Source: a virus | Virus record (IMG/VR): IMGVR_UViG_3300013103_001331 | Location: 1 to 26,292 of that record | Reading direction: 5' to 3' (one strand) | Length of the DNA: 26,292 nt | Part shown: in pieces, positions 10,046-17,444 of the stretch | Layout: each line of letters opens with the position of its first letter | Numbering within the stretch: the stretch's first letter is position 1 | Notes under the pieces: model-generated | Seen by the model: only the letters and a program-made list of their open reading frames with translations | Told to the model about the DNA's origin: nothing | Database searches by the model: none | Program-made: the position numbers and the translations under genes

Positions 10046-10537
10046 TTAGGTAATTGGTGCCTTAATATCCGAAGGCGACCCCGGGAAAATAATAGCAAAT
10101 CCGCTCGGACCTGCGTTTAGCCACGCGGTGATTGCAGCAACTAGTGTAGCTTTCGCGGAAGATTGTTCAGGTATAGGTGTGTTGATTCCTGATGTGAAGT
10201 TCGAAAGGGGTACGAAGATACTCGCGCTTAGCGCCGAAGTAAAGAACGCACTTACGGGTCCGGCGTTGAAAAATGCGAGTATTGCGGCACCGATGGCGTC
10301 GGATACTGCAGGTCCCGAAGCCAAAGCAAAGGCTCCTGCGATTCCTCCCCTCAGCGCGTTTTGTGCCGAGGGGAGGTCGCAAGTTGGTTGAGTGATGGGA
10401 ACGCCGTTGGAGACGCCCCCTTTTATGTAAGGGATGAACGCGTCCACGAACCCTTTAGCTTGTTGGTCAATGGACTCTTTCGGGGGGTTCTCCGCGGCTA
10501 TGAGTCCGTTGATAAACGCTGACTGGACGAGTGGCAT
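10046..10537 (-). CDS. Ala/Gly-rich small phage protein, unknown function
   Basis: A protein of 163 aa, last gene of the resolvase-NrdJ operon; its ATG follows the upstream stop codon directly. Composition is rich in Ala, Gly, Ser and Phe with weakly hydrophobic stretches (SDAIGAAILAFFNAGPVSAFF). NAGP occurs twice, in AFFNAGP and in AWLNAGP near the C-terminus, hinting at an internal repeat. The hydrophobic segments are short and contain Pro and Gly, so I do not call membrane spans. Small Ala-rich proteins of this look occur among structural genes of large phages, but I cannot assign a family. Its 3' end lies 4 bases from the tail fibre stop, leaving no room for a terminator between the convergent genes. 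Confidence 0.65.
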   Translation of the reverse strand: MPLVQSAFINGLIAAENPPKESIDQQAKGFVDAFIPYIKGGVSNGVPITQPTCDLPSAQNALRGGIAGAFALASGPAVSDAIGAAILAFFNAGPVSAFFTSALSASIFVPLSNFTSGINTPIPEQSSAKATLVAAITAWLNAGPSGFAIIFPGSPSDIKAPIT

Positions 10538-10753
10538 CTACTCTCGGATACTGTTGAGCGGGACAGCCTGTACCGGAACGAATTTACCGTTCTCCTTGTG
10601 GAGTGTCAGTTTGAACCCTTTAGGTCCGCGTTGACAGTTGTCGCAGATGTACCCCACCAGTTCTCCCTGGTGATGGATTTCTACCGCTTCCGGTCCTTGA
10701 ATTCCATCACAGCCTTCGAAGAGGCATGTTAGTTGTTTCATTTTAACGGTCAT
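10538..10753 (-). CDS. Small Cys-containing (possible zinc ribbon) protein
   Basis: A protein of 71 aa. I chose the ATG at 10753, which overlaps the NrdJ stop as ATGA and has AGGAG seven bases upstream; a longer open frame inside NrdJ has no such support. Four cysteines form two pairs, C-x4-C (TCLFEGC) near the N-terminus and C-x2-C (ICDNC) in the middle, separated by a short beta-like region containing two His, a spacing compatible with one zinc site. The rest is basic and beta-like (GPKGFKLTLHKENGKFVPV). It sits between NrdJ and the 163-aa gene with coupled starts on both sides, so it is co-expressed with the reductase. A role with the reductase or in nucleic-acid binding is only inference. 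Confidence 0.7.
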   Translation of the reverse strand: MTVKMKQLTCLFEGCDGIQGPEAVEIHHQGELVGYICDNCQRGPKGFKLTLHKENGKFVPVQAVPLNSIRE

Positions 10754-13386
10754 GAGCAAGCTCCTGTGTTGTATGAACAGTTGGGACAATCGTAACAGGT
10801 TGCCCCTATTTTTCGCAACTGTGATCCGCAGTGTGGACAAGGTTCGGATGCGAGATCCAGGTCTTCGTCCATAGGAGGAGGCAACATTGAAGGGCGTTCG
10901 TTTGTTATGTTTTTGCCTTCATCTGTCAGAAATCTCCAACGAATCCATTTAAAGACGTATCCGATAATGGAGTTCGCAGATGGGATGTTAGGATTGTTGG
11001 TCCATCCTGAGGGCGCAAAGCGTGTACCTTCAAACCGAGAAACGAGTTCTTCCAGGGGAATTCCGTACTGAAGCGCAACAGAGACAAGAGTGGCGAAAGC
11101 ATCCAGTAGCCCATTAACAGTGGAGCCGTGTCCGGCCATACGTAGGAAAAGTTCCCCAATTTTTCCGTCGGGGTAAAAACCTACGGTGATGTATCCCTTA
11201 TGTGGTCCAATGTGGAATTTGTGCCCTTTCTGATCGTGCTCGTCAGGTAAGGACGTGCGTTCAGGGGCGGGGAAATCATCATCGTTTTTCTGTGTCAGTT
11301 CCCGCACGCGTAGGGGCTCGCTCATCTTACTACCTTCTCGGTAGATAGTGATGCACTTCACTCCTCTTTCCCAGGCTTTTAGGAAGGTGCGTTCAACGTC
11401 TTCAACGGTAGCTTCTCGCGGCATATTAAACGTCTTGGAAATCGCACCTGACAGGAAAGGCTGCACGGCTGCGCACATGTTGATGTGTGCGTCTACGGAT
11501 AGCCTCCTAGTCCCTATAGGTAGCGCGCAATCGAAAACCGAAAGGTGTTCATCTTTCAGGTTGGAATTTTCAAAGTGACCGTGTTCTCTCATGTACTCTA
11601 AAAGCTCTTCTTGATCTTCGGGGTCGTATTCGAGAGCCTGGAGCGCGGATTCGACATTGGGGTTCACGTATTCCATAATGTCGCCTCCGACCAGTGTTTT
11701 TGTTTTCCGAAGTCCGATGTCCGGTTCTACTCCTGTAGTAGCGCAGTCCATCATGAAAGAGATCGTACCGGTAGGGGCGAGTAACGTAACCTGGGCATTT
11801 CGAAATCCCTTGTTCTTTTTGAAGGCTGTTCCGATGGCTTCTCTCCACGCGCTGATAGCTTTACTGTGTAAACCTGCTACATCTTTTCGTAGCTTTACGG
11901 TAGCAGCTTGCTGCCGTCGGAGTACGTCTTCCATGGTGGTTTTGTTGTCCGAAAAACGTTCGAAGGGCTCCAGGTGTGTTGCGATCTCGGCGCTTGTTCC
12001 GTAGGCGTAGGCGGTCATGCAGCTTGTAATCGCGGCGGCTACGTCGCGTCCTTTCGGGCTGTCGTATCCGAGGCCCCAGGACATCAAGAGACCTCCCAAG
12101 TTAGCGTAGCCGAGACCCAGAGTTCTGTAGCTATGACTATTCTTCTGGATAGCTTTTGTGGGATAGCTTGCGAGATCAACGATGATATCTTGAGCAGTGA
12201 TGAAGAGGCGCACCACGTGTTTGAAGACTTTACTGTCAAACTGGTACTTTTCTTTCGAGAATCGGCACAAGTTGAGGCTGGCTAGGTTGCAAGCCGAGTT
12301 GTTAAGCCATACGAATTCCGAGCACGGGTTCGACGCAACGATCTCACCGTCGCCCGCGCACGTGTTGTAGGTGTTGATCGTGTCCCCGAATTGGAGACCC
12401 GGATCGCCACACTTATGCGAAGCTTCAGCTATGGCTCGAAATAGTTTTTGTACAGACAGGGTTTCGGCTACTCCCCCATCTGTCCTATTTAAGGTTTGCC
12501 ATTCTACGTCGTTTTCATAGCCGTGTAGTATATTCCGGACCTCTTCCATGAACGCATCTGACACGCGTACCGAGTTGTTCCCTGACTGGTGTTTCACAAT
12601 TCCGTAAGCACTCTCAGGATCGGCGAAGTCTGTAGACATTCCTGCGAGTGCCAGGATTTGTACGATGTCTTCTTGTTCAGCTTTGGAGGTGATGAATTTC
12701 CAGATGTCAGGATGGTCCACGTCGAGAATTACCATCCGGGCGGCACGGCGTGTACGTCCGCCGCTCAGGATCACATTAGCGAAGGCGTCGTAGCCGGACA
12801 TGAAGGATACAGGACCTGAAGCGTGACCTCCTCCACGAATGTGCTCATGCGAGCCCCGAAGAGGGGAAAGATTTACGCCCGAACCTGAACCATCTTTGAA
12901 GATCATTCCTTCCGTTTTGGTGAGGTTGAGAATTGATTCCATGCTGTCATCTACCGAATTGATGAAGCATGCAGAGCATTGGGGTTTTTCGACTCCTGGA
13001 ACGCCGAGGTTGAACCACACCGGGCTATTGAACGATCCGTATTGCCCGTAAAGCGCCAGTGAGAGCTCGTCTCCAAAAATCTTGCCGTTCTCTTCGTCAA
13101 AGTAGCCTTGCGCTACACCGCCTTCTACCAGGGCGTTGATTACGCGTTCCACCATTTGTCGCACACTGATTTCAGTATGTTCGGTTACTCGCGACTGTCG
13201 GAAGTACTTACTTGCTACAATCTTGCAAGCGTCATGGGACCAGGAAGACGGGAATTCCGCGTCCAAGCATTCGTAGAGTACTTCTCCCGTCTTGTTGTTT
13301 TTGATGATGATGTCGGTCTTTGACCACTCGACTTGTTGATGGGCGTCAACATTGTCTTGAGACAAGAGTCGCGTGAATTTGAGCAT
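10750..13386 (-). CDS. nrdJ: Adenosylcobalamin-dependent (class II) ribonucleotide reductase
   Basis: A protein of 878 aa. The enzyme reduces ribonucleotides to deoxyribonucleotides using a cobalamin-generated thiyl radical, without needing a separate small subunit. Visible family features: C140 in PQCSACF (first redox Cys), NPCSE at 353-357 (Asn, radical Cys355, Glu357), C366 in NNSACNLASLNL (second redox Cys), and PTGTIS at 538-543 with the following DCATTGVEPDI typical of class II enzymes. The C-terminus carries CPHC (850-853), CYDCPNC (864-870) and C877, the Cys-rich tail seen in NrdJ-type enzymes and probably metal-binding and/or redox-active. All key residues are present, so it looks functional. 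The ribosome site AGGGAG precedes the start. It sits downstream of the resolvase and overlaps the 71-aa gene (ATGA). It would supply dNTPs for phage replication and depends on cobalamin from the host. Confidence 0.95.
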   Translation of the reverse strand: MLKFTRLLSQDNVDAHQQVEWSKTDIIIKNNKTGEVLYECLDAEFPSSWSHDACKIVASKYFRQSRVTEHTEISVRQMVERVINALVEGGVAQGYFDEENGKIFGDELSLALYGQYGSFNSPVWFNLGVPGVEKPQCSACFINSVDDSMESILNLTKTEGMIFKDGSGSGVNLSPLRGSHEHIRGGGHASGPVSFMSGYDAFANVILSGGRTRRAARMVILDVDHPDIWKFITSKAEQEDIVQILALAGMSTDFADPESAYGIVKHQSGNNSVRVSDAFMEEVRNILHGYENDVEWQTLNRTDGGVAETLSVQKLFRAIAEASHKCGDPGLQFGDTINTYNTCAGDGEIVASNPCSEFVWLNNSACNLASLNLCRFSKEKYQFDSKVFKHVVRLFITAQDIIVDLASYPTKAIQKNSHSYRTLGLGYANLGGLLMSWGLGYDSPKGRDVAAAITSCMTAYAYGTSAEIATHLEPFERFSDNKTTMEDVLRRQQAATVKLRKDVAGLHSKAISAWREAIGTAFKKNKGFRNAQVTLLAPTGTISFMMDCATTGVEPDIGLRKTKTLVGGDIMEYVNPNVESALQALEYDPEDQEELLEYMREHGHFENSNLKDEHLSVFDCALPIGTRRLSVDAHINMCAAVQPFLSGAISKTFNMPREATVEDVERTFLKAWERGVKCITIYREGSKMSEPLRVRELTQKNDDDFPAPERTSLPDEHDQKGHKFHIGPHKGYITVGFYPDGKIGELFLRMAGHGSTVNGLLDAFATLVSVALQYGIPLEELVSRFEGTRFAPSGWTNNPNIPSANSIIGYVFKWIRWRFLTDEGKNITNERPSMLPPPMDEDLDLASEPCPHCGSQLRKIGATCYDCPNCSYNTGACS

Positions 13387-13404
13387 TTCTCGAGCTCCCT
13401 TAGG

Positions 13405-13968
13405 CTAGATGTTGTCAGAAGATTTCGTAGAAATCCGGCGTTTTACTTTCGGATTTCTTATACCATGGATTACTTCCATCTGATACCGCTTCAGCAGAGA
13501 ATCCTCAGCAAGTGCGCGGGCTAGGTGCGCTAACCATATAGCGTCAGCCTCATCGTCGTTTAGGGTTATTTCCCACTCTCGCATCGCTGCTTCGATCATG
13601 CGTTCTTTGGACGCTCCTCCATTCCCTGTGGCGTATTTCTTTAGGCGGGTCGGTTCGACAAGTTGGATGTCGGGGCAGAAATCACTCGCGCATACTGCAA
13701 GTACTCCCCTTAGCTGCCCCAACGCATCTGCACGGTTAGTGGCAGCGTAAGCAGCGTCTTCAATACACACTTGTTTGATTGGCCCGTAGTGTGAAGTGAT
13801 GAATTCCAGGTGAGTTCTGAGCGCATCGCGGTACCACTTGAGGCGAGGTATCTCCCGATGCTTTCCAAAAATCGTGAGCGTGCGGCGTATTCCGGTTGCG
13901 AGAATTGCGAATCCCGTCTTGGTGAGTGACGGGTCTATACCAACATAGCTTGACTGTAAGGACCCCAT
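13405..13968 (-). CDS. RuvC-like Holliday junction resolvase
   Basis: A protein of 187 aa with the RuvC/RNase H-like fold signature. The acidic residues are in place: D12 in VGIDPSLTKTG, E70 in VCIEDAAY, and D138/D139 with D142 in LNDDEADAIWLAHLA. The segment PTRLKKYATGNGGASKERM (106-124) matches the family pattern (P.xlKkxxtG.G.a.K). The enzyme would cut four-way or branched DNA during recombination or before packaging, where branches block the terminase. The C-terminus is basic (NPKVKRRISTK), suitable for DNA contact. First gene of the operon with NrdJ; 18 bases separate them. The start ATG is preceded by TAGGA, and its 5' region overlaps the promoter of the opposite-strand genes. Phage RuvC-like proteins are diverse, so exact substrate is uncertain. 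Confidence 0.88.
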   Translation of the reverse strand: MGSLQSSYVGIDPSLTKTGFAILATGIRRTLTIFGKHREIPRLKWYRDALRTHLEFITSHYGPIKQVCIEDAAYAATNRADALGQLRGVLAVCASDFCPDIQLVEPTRLKKYATGNGGASKERMIEAAMREWEITLNDDEADAIWLAHLARALAEDSLLKRYQMEVIHGIRNPKVKRRISTKSSDNI

Positions 13969-13978
13969 GTCCTACTAT
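13950..13978 (+). promoter_or_regulatory. Sigma70-like promoter for the 14013-16080 genes
   Basis: The -35 box TTGACT (13950-13955, 5/6 to consensus) and the -10 box TACTAT (13973-13978, 4/6) are separated by exactly 17 bases. The predicted start near 13985 leaves a ~28-base leader before the ATG at 14013, which has GAGG at 13999-14002. A weaker reverse-strand pair (TTGACC, 16-base spacer, TAAAAA; plus-strand 13979-14006) overlaps it and could drive the resolvase, but would leave almost no leader. Confidence 0.5.
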
Positions 13979-14012
13979 TTTTTACAGAAATTCTCAGCGA
14001 GGTCAATGCGTT

Positions 14013-14672
14013 ATGGCACAGCTTACAGTTGAGTTTATTCGAGACACTCTCTCGGACGGCTTTTATTTGGGCGTGGATGTCTTAAGTGGGGTAGATGTCG
14101 ATCCTGTGTGTATTGTCGTGCGTAAGGGTGCAGCTAGCACGCCTGAATACATTGCGCGTATCGCGACTTTAACGGACTTAGCGGGAATACCGGCGGCACC
14201 TGTTGTAGCAGGATACAACCAGTTCTACAGTCAAGAGTTCGACCTAGTTGTACCTGTGGCGGGTGACTACATCCAGTTGGTATCTCCTCCGGGCTTGTGG
14301 GATTACCTAGGGTATGTTCCGGGTACGTACCATGAGGTTGCGGCGTATGACCCGGTACATAAAGTGTGTGAGGTAGTTCCTGGTGATGAGTTTCCTGCGT
14401 ACGCTGGACGCTTGTCATTTGCGCTTTTTGATTCAGGGCTACTTCCCAAGGGGTCGTTCGTGAGCGCGGGTGCGGCTACCCTCGATGTGTACGGGGGCGC
14501 TTGGGATGATGAACTCTATTATCGGTTACAGACAATCCACACATCTATTGAACAGCTGCAGGACGCCATCAACAAGTTTGTATCGTTGCAAACAGAAGCC
14601 CAGTCACTCGTGGACAACACTGAGACGTACCTGGATGAGTACGAGGGTACGAGTACGGAGATCTACACGTGA
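14013..14672 (+). CDS. Probable virion protein, first of three related genes
   Basis: A protein of 219 aa from the ATG at 14013, chosen because GAGG lies 10 bases upstream and a promoter lies just before it; a longer in-frame version to 13926 would run into the resolvase start. I do not recognise a named family. Residues ~18-56 share a pattern with the next two proteins: a strand, a Pro, IxV, a short loop, TPEYIARIATLTDL. The middle is beta-rich (FDLVVPVAGDYIQLVSPP) and the C-terminal ~45 residues (LQTIHTSIEQLQDAINKF...) form a probable coiled coil. The beta domain plus coil suggests a structural or fibre-associated protein. Its GTGA stop/start overlap couples it to the next gene. Confidence 0.65.
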   Translation: MAQLTVEFIRDTLSDGFYLGVDVLSGVDVDPVCIVVRKGAASTPEYIARIATLTDLAGIPAAPVVAGYNQFYSQEFDLVVPVAGDYIQLVSPPGLWDYLGYVPGTYHEVAAYDPVHKVCEVVPGDEFPAYAGRLSFALFDSGLLPKGSFVSAGAATLDVYGGAWDDELYYRLQTIHTSIEQLQDAINKFVSLQTEAQSLVDNTETYLDEYEGTSTEIYT

Positions 14673-15037
14673 GTGTACGCATAGACCTTAAACAAACGAA
14701 GACCGTCGAGGCGGGTCCTGTTTACCGAGTGCTCAACCAGGTGACGTATGCTGAGAATATCCCTTCTCAGATCTTTGTACACGATACTGAGACGGAAGAG
14801 TTCGTGCATGTTGCCACGGTGTGGGATCTTCAAACTTACCCGTTTACTCGAGACGAGGCCATCAGCGGACTCATCCCGTATTACTTAGCGGCACAATGCA
14901 CGAAGGATTATTCCGACATCCAGTCCGCATTGGACTTCACTGCTCACGTGTACAGCCGTGTAGAATGGCTTGTACGCGATTACGAGACGGCGAACGATGT
15001 CTTTGAGGGCGTGCTCACGCACTCCATCACGAGTTAG
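14669..15037 (+). CDS. Probable virion protein, second of three related genes
   Basis: A protein of 122 aa that starts at a GTG overlapping the previous stop (GTGA). The whole protein aligns by eye with the N-terminal ~125 residues of the next gene: VYRV, then P-S/H-Q-(S)-IFV, then F-x2-VA-x3-DL, a Tyr, a hydrophobic stretch, and DYSD-(I/L)-x3-A(L/M) followed by RV-x2-LV. This is a clear paralogue pair, whereas similarity to the first gene is limited to the IxV...EYIxxIATxxDL segment. Function is not recognisable. It corresponds to one beta domain with a C-terminal helix and no coil extension. The next gene starts two bases after the stop, so all three are one transcript. Confidence 0.65.
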   Translation: MSVRIDLKQTKTVEAGPVYRVLNQVTYAENIPSQIFVHDTETEEFVHVATVWDLQTYPFTRDEAISGLIPYYLAAQCTKDYSDIQSALDFTAHVYSRVEWLVRDYETANDVFEGVLTHSITS

Positions 15038-15039
15038 CC

Positions 15040-16080
15040 ATGGCCAACACAGAAATATCCCAGACACGTGAGCAGGTTCTTAACGCTGCGGGTGAGCAAG
15101 TTTACCGCGTAATTTCGGTAGTGGCTGCCAAGGGGGATTTGCCACACCAGAGTATTTTTGTGTTGTCCATTAATGATGCCTCCGATCCTACGTCGGATAC
15201 ATTCCTACGCGTAGCGTCACCTTTCGATCTCACGAACCTCTACACTGATAGGCCAACGGCGATTGCGAATAGTGCAACGATTTTCCTTTCTCCCTACGTG
15301 AATAATGACTATTCGGATCTTGAAGTGGCGATGCAAGCGACGCAAGAGATCGATGGGCGTGTAAACACGTTGGTAACAACTTGGCAGACGTATTTCGGAG
15401 AGTTCTACACTCCCACATCAGAAACGCTTACGTTTCCCAATTTCGATCCAAGTTACGTGCAAGAACTCAAGGCGGCATACGCAGCAGCTAAAGAGGCGAG
15501 AGAGACCGCTGAGTCGGATCTTGAAGACAAAACGACCACCCTTACAGATGCCGAGGACGCGCTTGCTGATGCGGTTGGAATGGTTGAGCTCTTCGCATAC
15601 CTGGTGCAGGTTTGTGACAAGCTCATGCCTGCAACTACGGGCTACTGGGCTATTTTGAATGCTGAGATTACGAGTTACGTTGGCGGAACTAATAGTCTGT
15701 TTAACGCTATGAAGACTGCGTACGAGGTGTGGTCTACTATTCCATGGGTGCCCTCGTCCCCTCCAGCCCCGACAGAAGATTATTTTGATATGTATAACGC
15801 GCTAAACGCGTGGTACGGCACCATCAAAAATGATTGGGAAACTGTCGGTGTTCCGCAGGTAGCAAATGTCACTGCTACTCTCACGGACGCCTGTAATAAC
15901 GCATCCTCGGAGTATACCAGCGCCCTCAACGACCAAACCAATGCCGCGTCGGATGTCGCTGATGCTCAGGAAGCAAAAGATAAGGCGACCGCCACACTGG
16001 CGGCCGCCCAAGAAGCGGAAGACGCAGCTCTCGCCGCGGTAGTGGCGGTGTGCCCGGACTTCGATCCTGCGTCCGTCTAG
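15040..16080 (+). CDS. Probable virion protein with coiled coils, third related gene
   Basis: A protein of 346 aa. Residues ~1-125 are a paralogue of the whole preceding protein (shared VYRV, SIFV, DL, DYSD and RV-LV positions). Residues ~145-190 (AAYAAAKEARETAESDLEDK and onward) and ~295-340 (rich in A, D, E and K, for example VADAQEAKDKATATLAAAQ) are predicted long heptad-like helices, with a beta/aromatic domain (WSTIPWVPSSPPAPTEDY) between them. This head-plus-coil design fits a fibre, whisker or appendage protein. Its TAG stop lies in a CTAG palindrome that also supplies the stop codon of the convergent 455-aa gene. No enzymatic motif seen. Confidence 0.65.
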   Translation: MANTEISQTREQVLNAAGEQVYRVISVVAAKGDLPHQSIFVLSINDASDPTSDTFLRVASPFDLTNLYTDRPTAIANSATIFLSPYVNNDYSDLEVAMQATQEIDGRVNTLVTTWQTYFGEFYTPTSETLTFPNFDPSYVQELKAAYAAAKEARETAESDLEDKTTTLTDAEDALADAVGMVELFAYLVQVCDKLMPATTGYWAILNAEITSYVGGTNSLFNAMKTAYEVWSTIPWVPSSPPAPTEDYFDMYNALNAWYGTIKNDWETVGVPQVANVTATLTDACNNASSEYTSALNDQTNAASDVADAQEAKDKATATLAAAQEAEDAALAAVVAVCPDFDPASV

Positions 16081-17444
16081 TAGTAGGAATTCTTTTTACA
16101 GAGCTCGTGGGACTGACGTTCTTGGTAGATGAAGTTCTGGAAGTTCCTGTAGATGTCCTTGAGTGTACGTATGTGCAATTTCCAAGGAAGGAGTCCGCCT
16201 CCACGGTTGTAGTTTCTCCAGCGGTACGTTGCCGCTAACTCCCCGTCGTACGTAGATTCGATGTAAAGTAGCGTGTAGCTCGTGCGTTTCCAGCCGTTAT
16301 GGTAGATAGGGCTGTGGTTACGCTGAGCAAGTTCTAGTAGGACGGCTTTTTCATTTGTAGACATACGTCGATAAGGAGGTTCTATCAGAGTAGTCTTGTA
16401 CTTTTCCAGAAATCGTCGAGCAGCTTGGAAGCCCCCGATTTCTCGCATGTAGTTCAGCGGTGAGGTTTTGGGGTTGATTGCGAAGATCAACCGGTTGCGG
16501 TGGACTTTCAACGTGCCGTAGCATTTTCGCCTCTCCACTCGTTTGTCAAGTTCCCCACTGTTGGCAAGCAAGAACCGGAGTTCTGGTCCGGTGAAGGGTA
16601 CGTGTACTCTTTTGACGATGTTCTTTGCGATCTCTAAAGTGCTCTCATCATAGTATCCGTTACACCAGCGAGGAGCGCTTCTGTATTCACCCCAACAGGG
16701 CTCCTTCATCGAGCATTGAGAACACACACTTTTCTGGAATTGAGCGTAGCGACTGCGTTCGGATGCGCCTTTTTGCCTCTTTTCCAAATTCGCTCCTACG
16801 AGAGTGAAGTCGTGTTCTTTGATGTTTCGGTGCGCCTCGGGCACGCCTACGTTAGATGTCAGGGTAGACCCGATAGCCCGAAACCTACCTATTTGAGTTT
16901 TCCAGTACTGTGTGCGCTCCCAATAGTCTTCGATATCGAGGTCGGGAGCGGGAGTCTGAGCGAGTGCGCCCAAGCTCATGAGCGGACACGCCCCCCCACC
17001 TTCCACTTTTACCGGGCAACTCGTACACCCATCGATATACTTTTCTGGAAAGCTGCACCGATTTCGGATGTCAATGCCATACACGTATTCAGGGACGCCG
17101 TTAGTCATGAGCGTTACAGGGAGACGATCCGAGTCGTTCAGCGCACTACGGCACACGGGATCTGCTTCGTTAGTCGCGATCAAAAAACGCGATTCATGAT
17201 CGGATGGCCCGTACCTGTACTTTGCGCAGTGGTTTATGAAAGGGAGGATCATGAAGGTGTCACCGAGGTACTTTTGGGTTTGGGGGTCCTCTGCGATTTC
17301 TCGGTGAAGTTCCCTATCAGTCAAATCAATATTGGCGGGAGTTCGTGCAAACAGCAAACAGCACGGCACCCCCCGAGAGAGGTACCGGCTGTTGCTGAGG
17401 CACGCCGCCGTGAACACGTATTCCACGTCGGTTTTATTTATCAT
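16077..17444 (-). CDS. Unknown protein with two Cys clusters, RT-linked
   Basis: A protein of 455 aa that I do not recognise. Two Cys clusters stand out: C130-x9-C140-x2-C143-x9-C153, and C241-x2-C244-x5-C250-x10-C261. The C-x2-C-x5-C core of the second is a spacing used by some iron-sulfur and SPASM-like domains but also by zinc sites. The C-terminal third (residues ~310-440) is basic and aromatic (for example FQAARRFLEKYKTTLIEPPYRRM), compatible with nucleic-acid contact. No RT, nuclease or helicase motif is visible. Its start overlaps the end of the reverse transcriptase gene by 11 bases, so the two are translated together and probably act in the same process. Last gene of the run; its stop is shared in a CTAG with the convergent gene. 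Confidence 0.7.
   Translation of the reverse strand: MINKTDVEYVFTAACLSNSRYLSRGVPCCLLFARTPANIDLTDRELHREIAEDPQTQKYLGDTFMILPFINHCAKYRYGPSDHESRFLIATNEADPVCRSALNDSDRLPVTLMTNGVPEYVYGIDIRNRCSFPEKYIDGCTSCPVKVEGGGACPLMSLGALAQTPAPDLDIEDYWERTQYWKTQIGRFRAIGSTLTSNVGVPEAHRNIKEHDFTLVGANLEKRQKGASERSRYAQFQKSVCSQCSMKEPCWGEYRSAPRWCNGYYDESTLEIAKNIVKRVHVPFTGPELRFLLANSGELDKRVERRKCYGTLKVHRNRLIFAINPKTSPLNYMREIGGFQAARRFLEKYKTTLIEPPYRRMSTNEKAVLLELAQRNHSPIYHNGWKRTSYTLLYIESTYDGELAATYRWRNYNRGGGLLPWKLHIRTLKDIYRNFQNFIYQERQSHELCKKNSYY

Noticed and set aside
10750-10840. Longer start at 10840 for the 71-aa Cys protein
   Set aside because: It would lie inside NrdJ; the ATGA overlap at 10753 with AGGAG seven bases upstream decides the shorter start.
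13926-14012. Longer N-terminus for the 219-aa protein starting at 13926
   Set aside because: It would overlap the resolvase start and promoter; the ATG at 14013 with GAGG upstream and downstream similarity to paralogues fits better.
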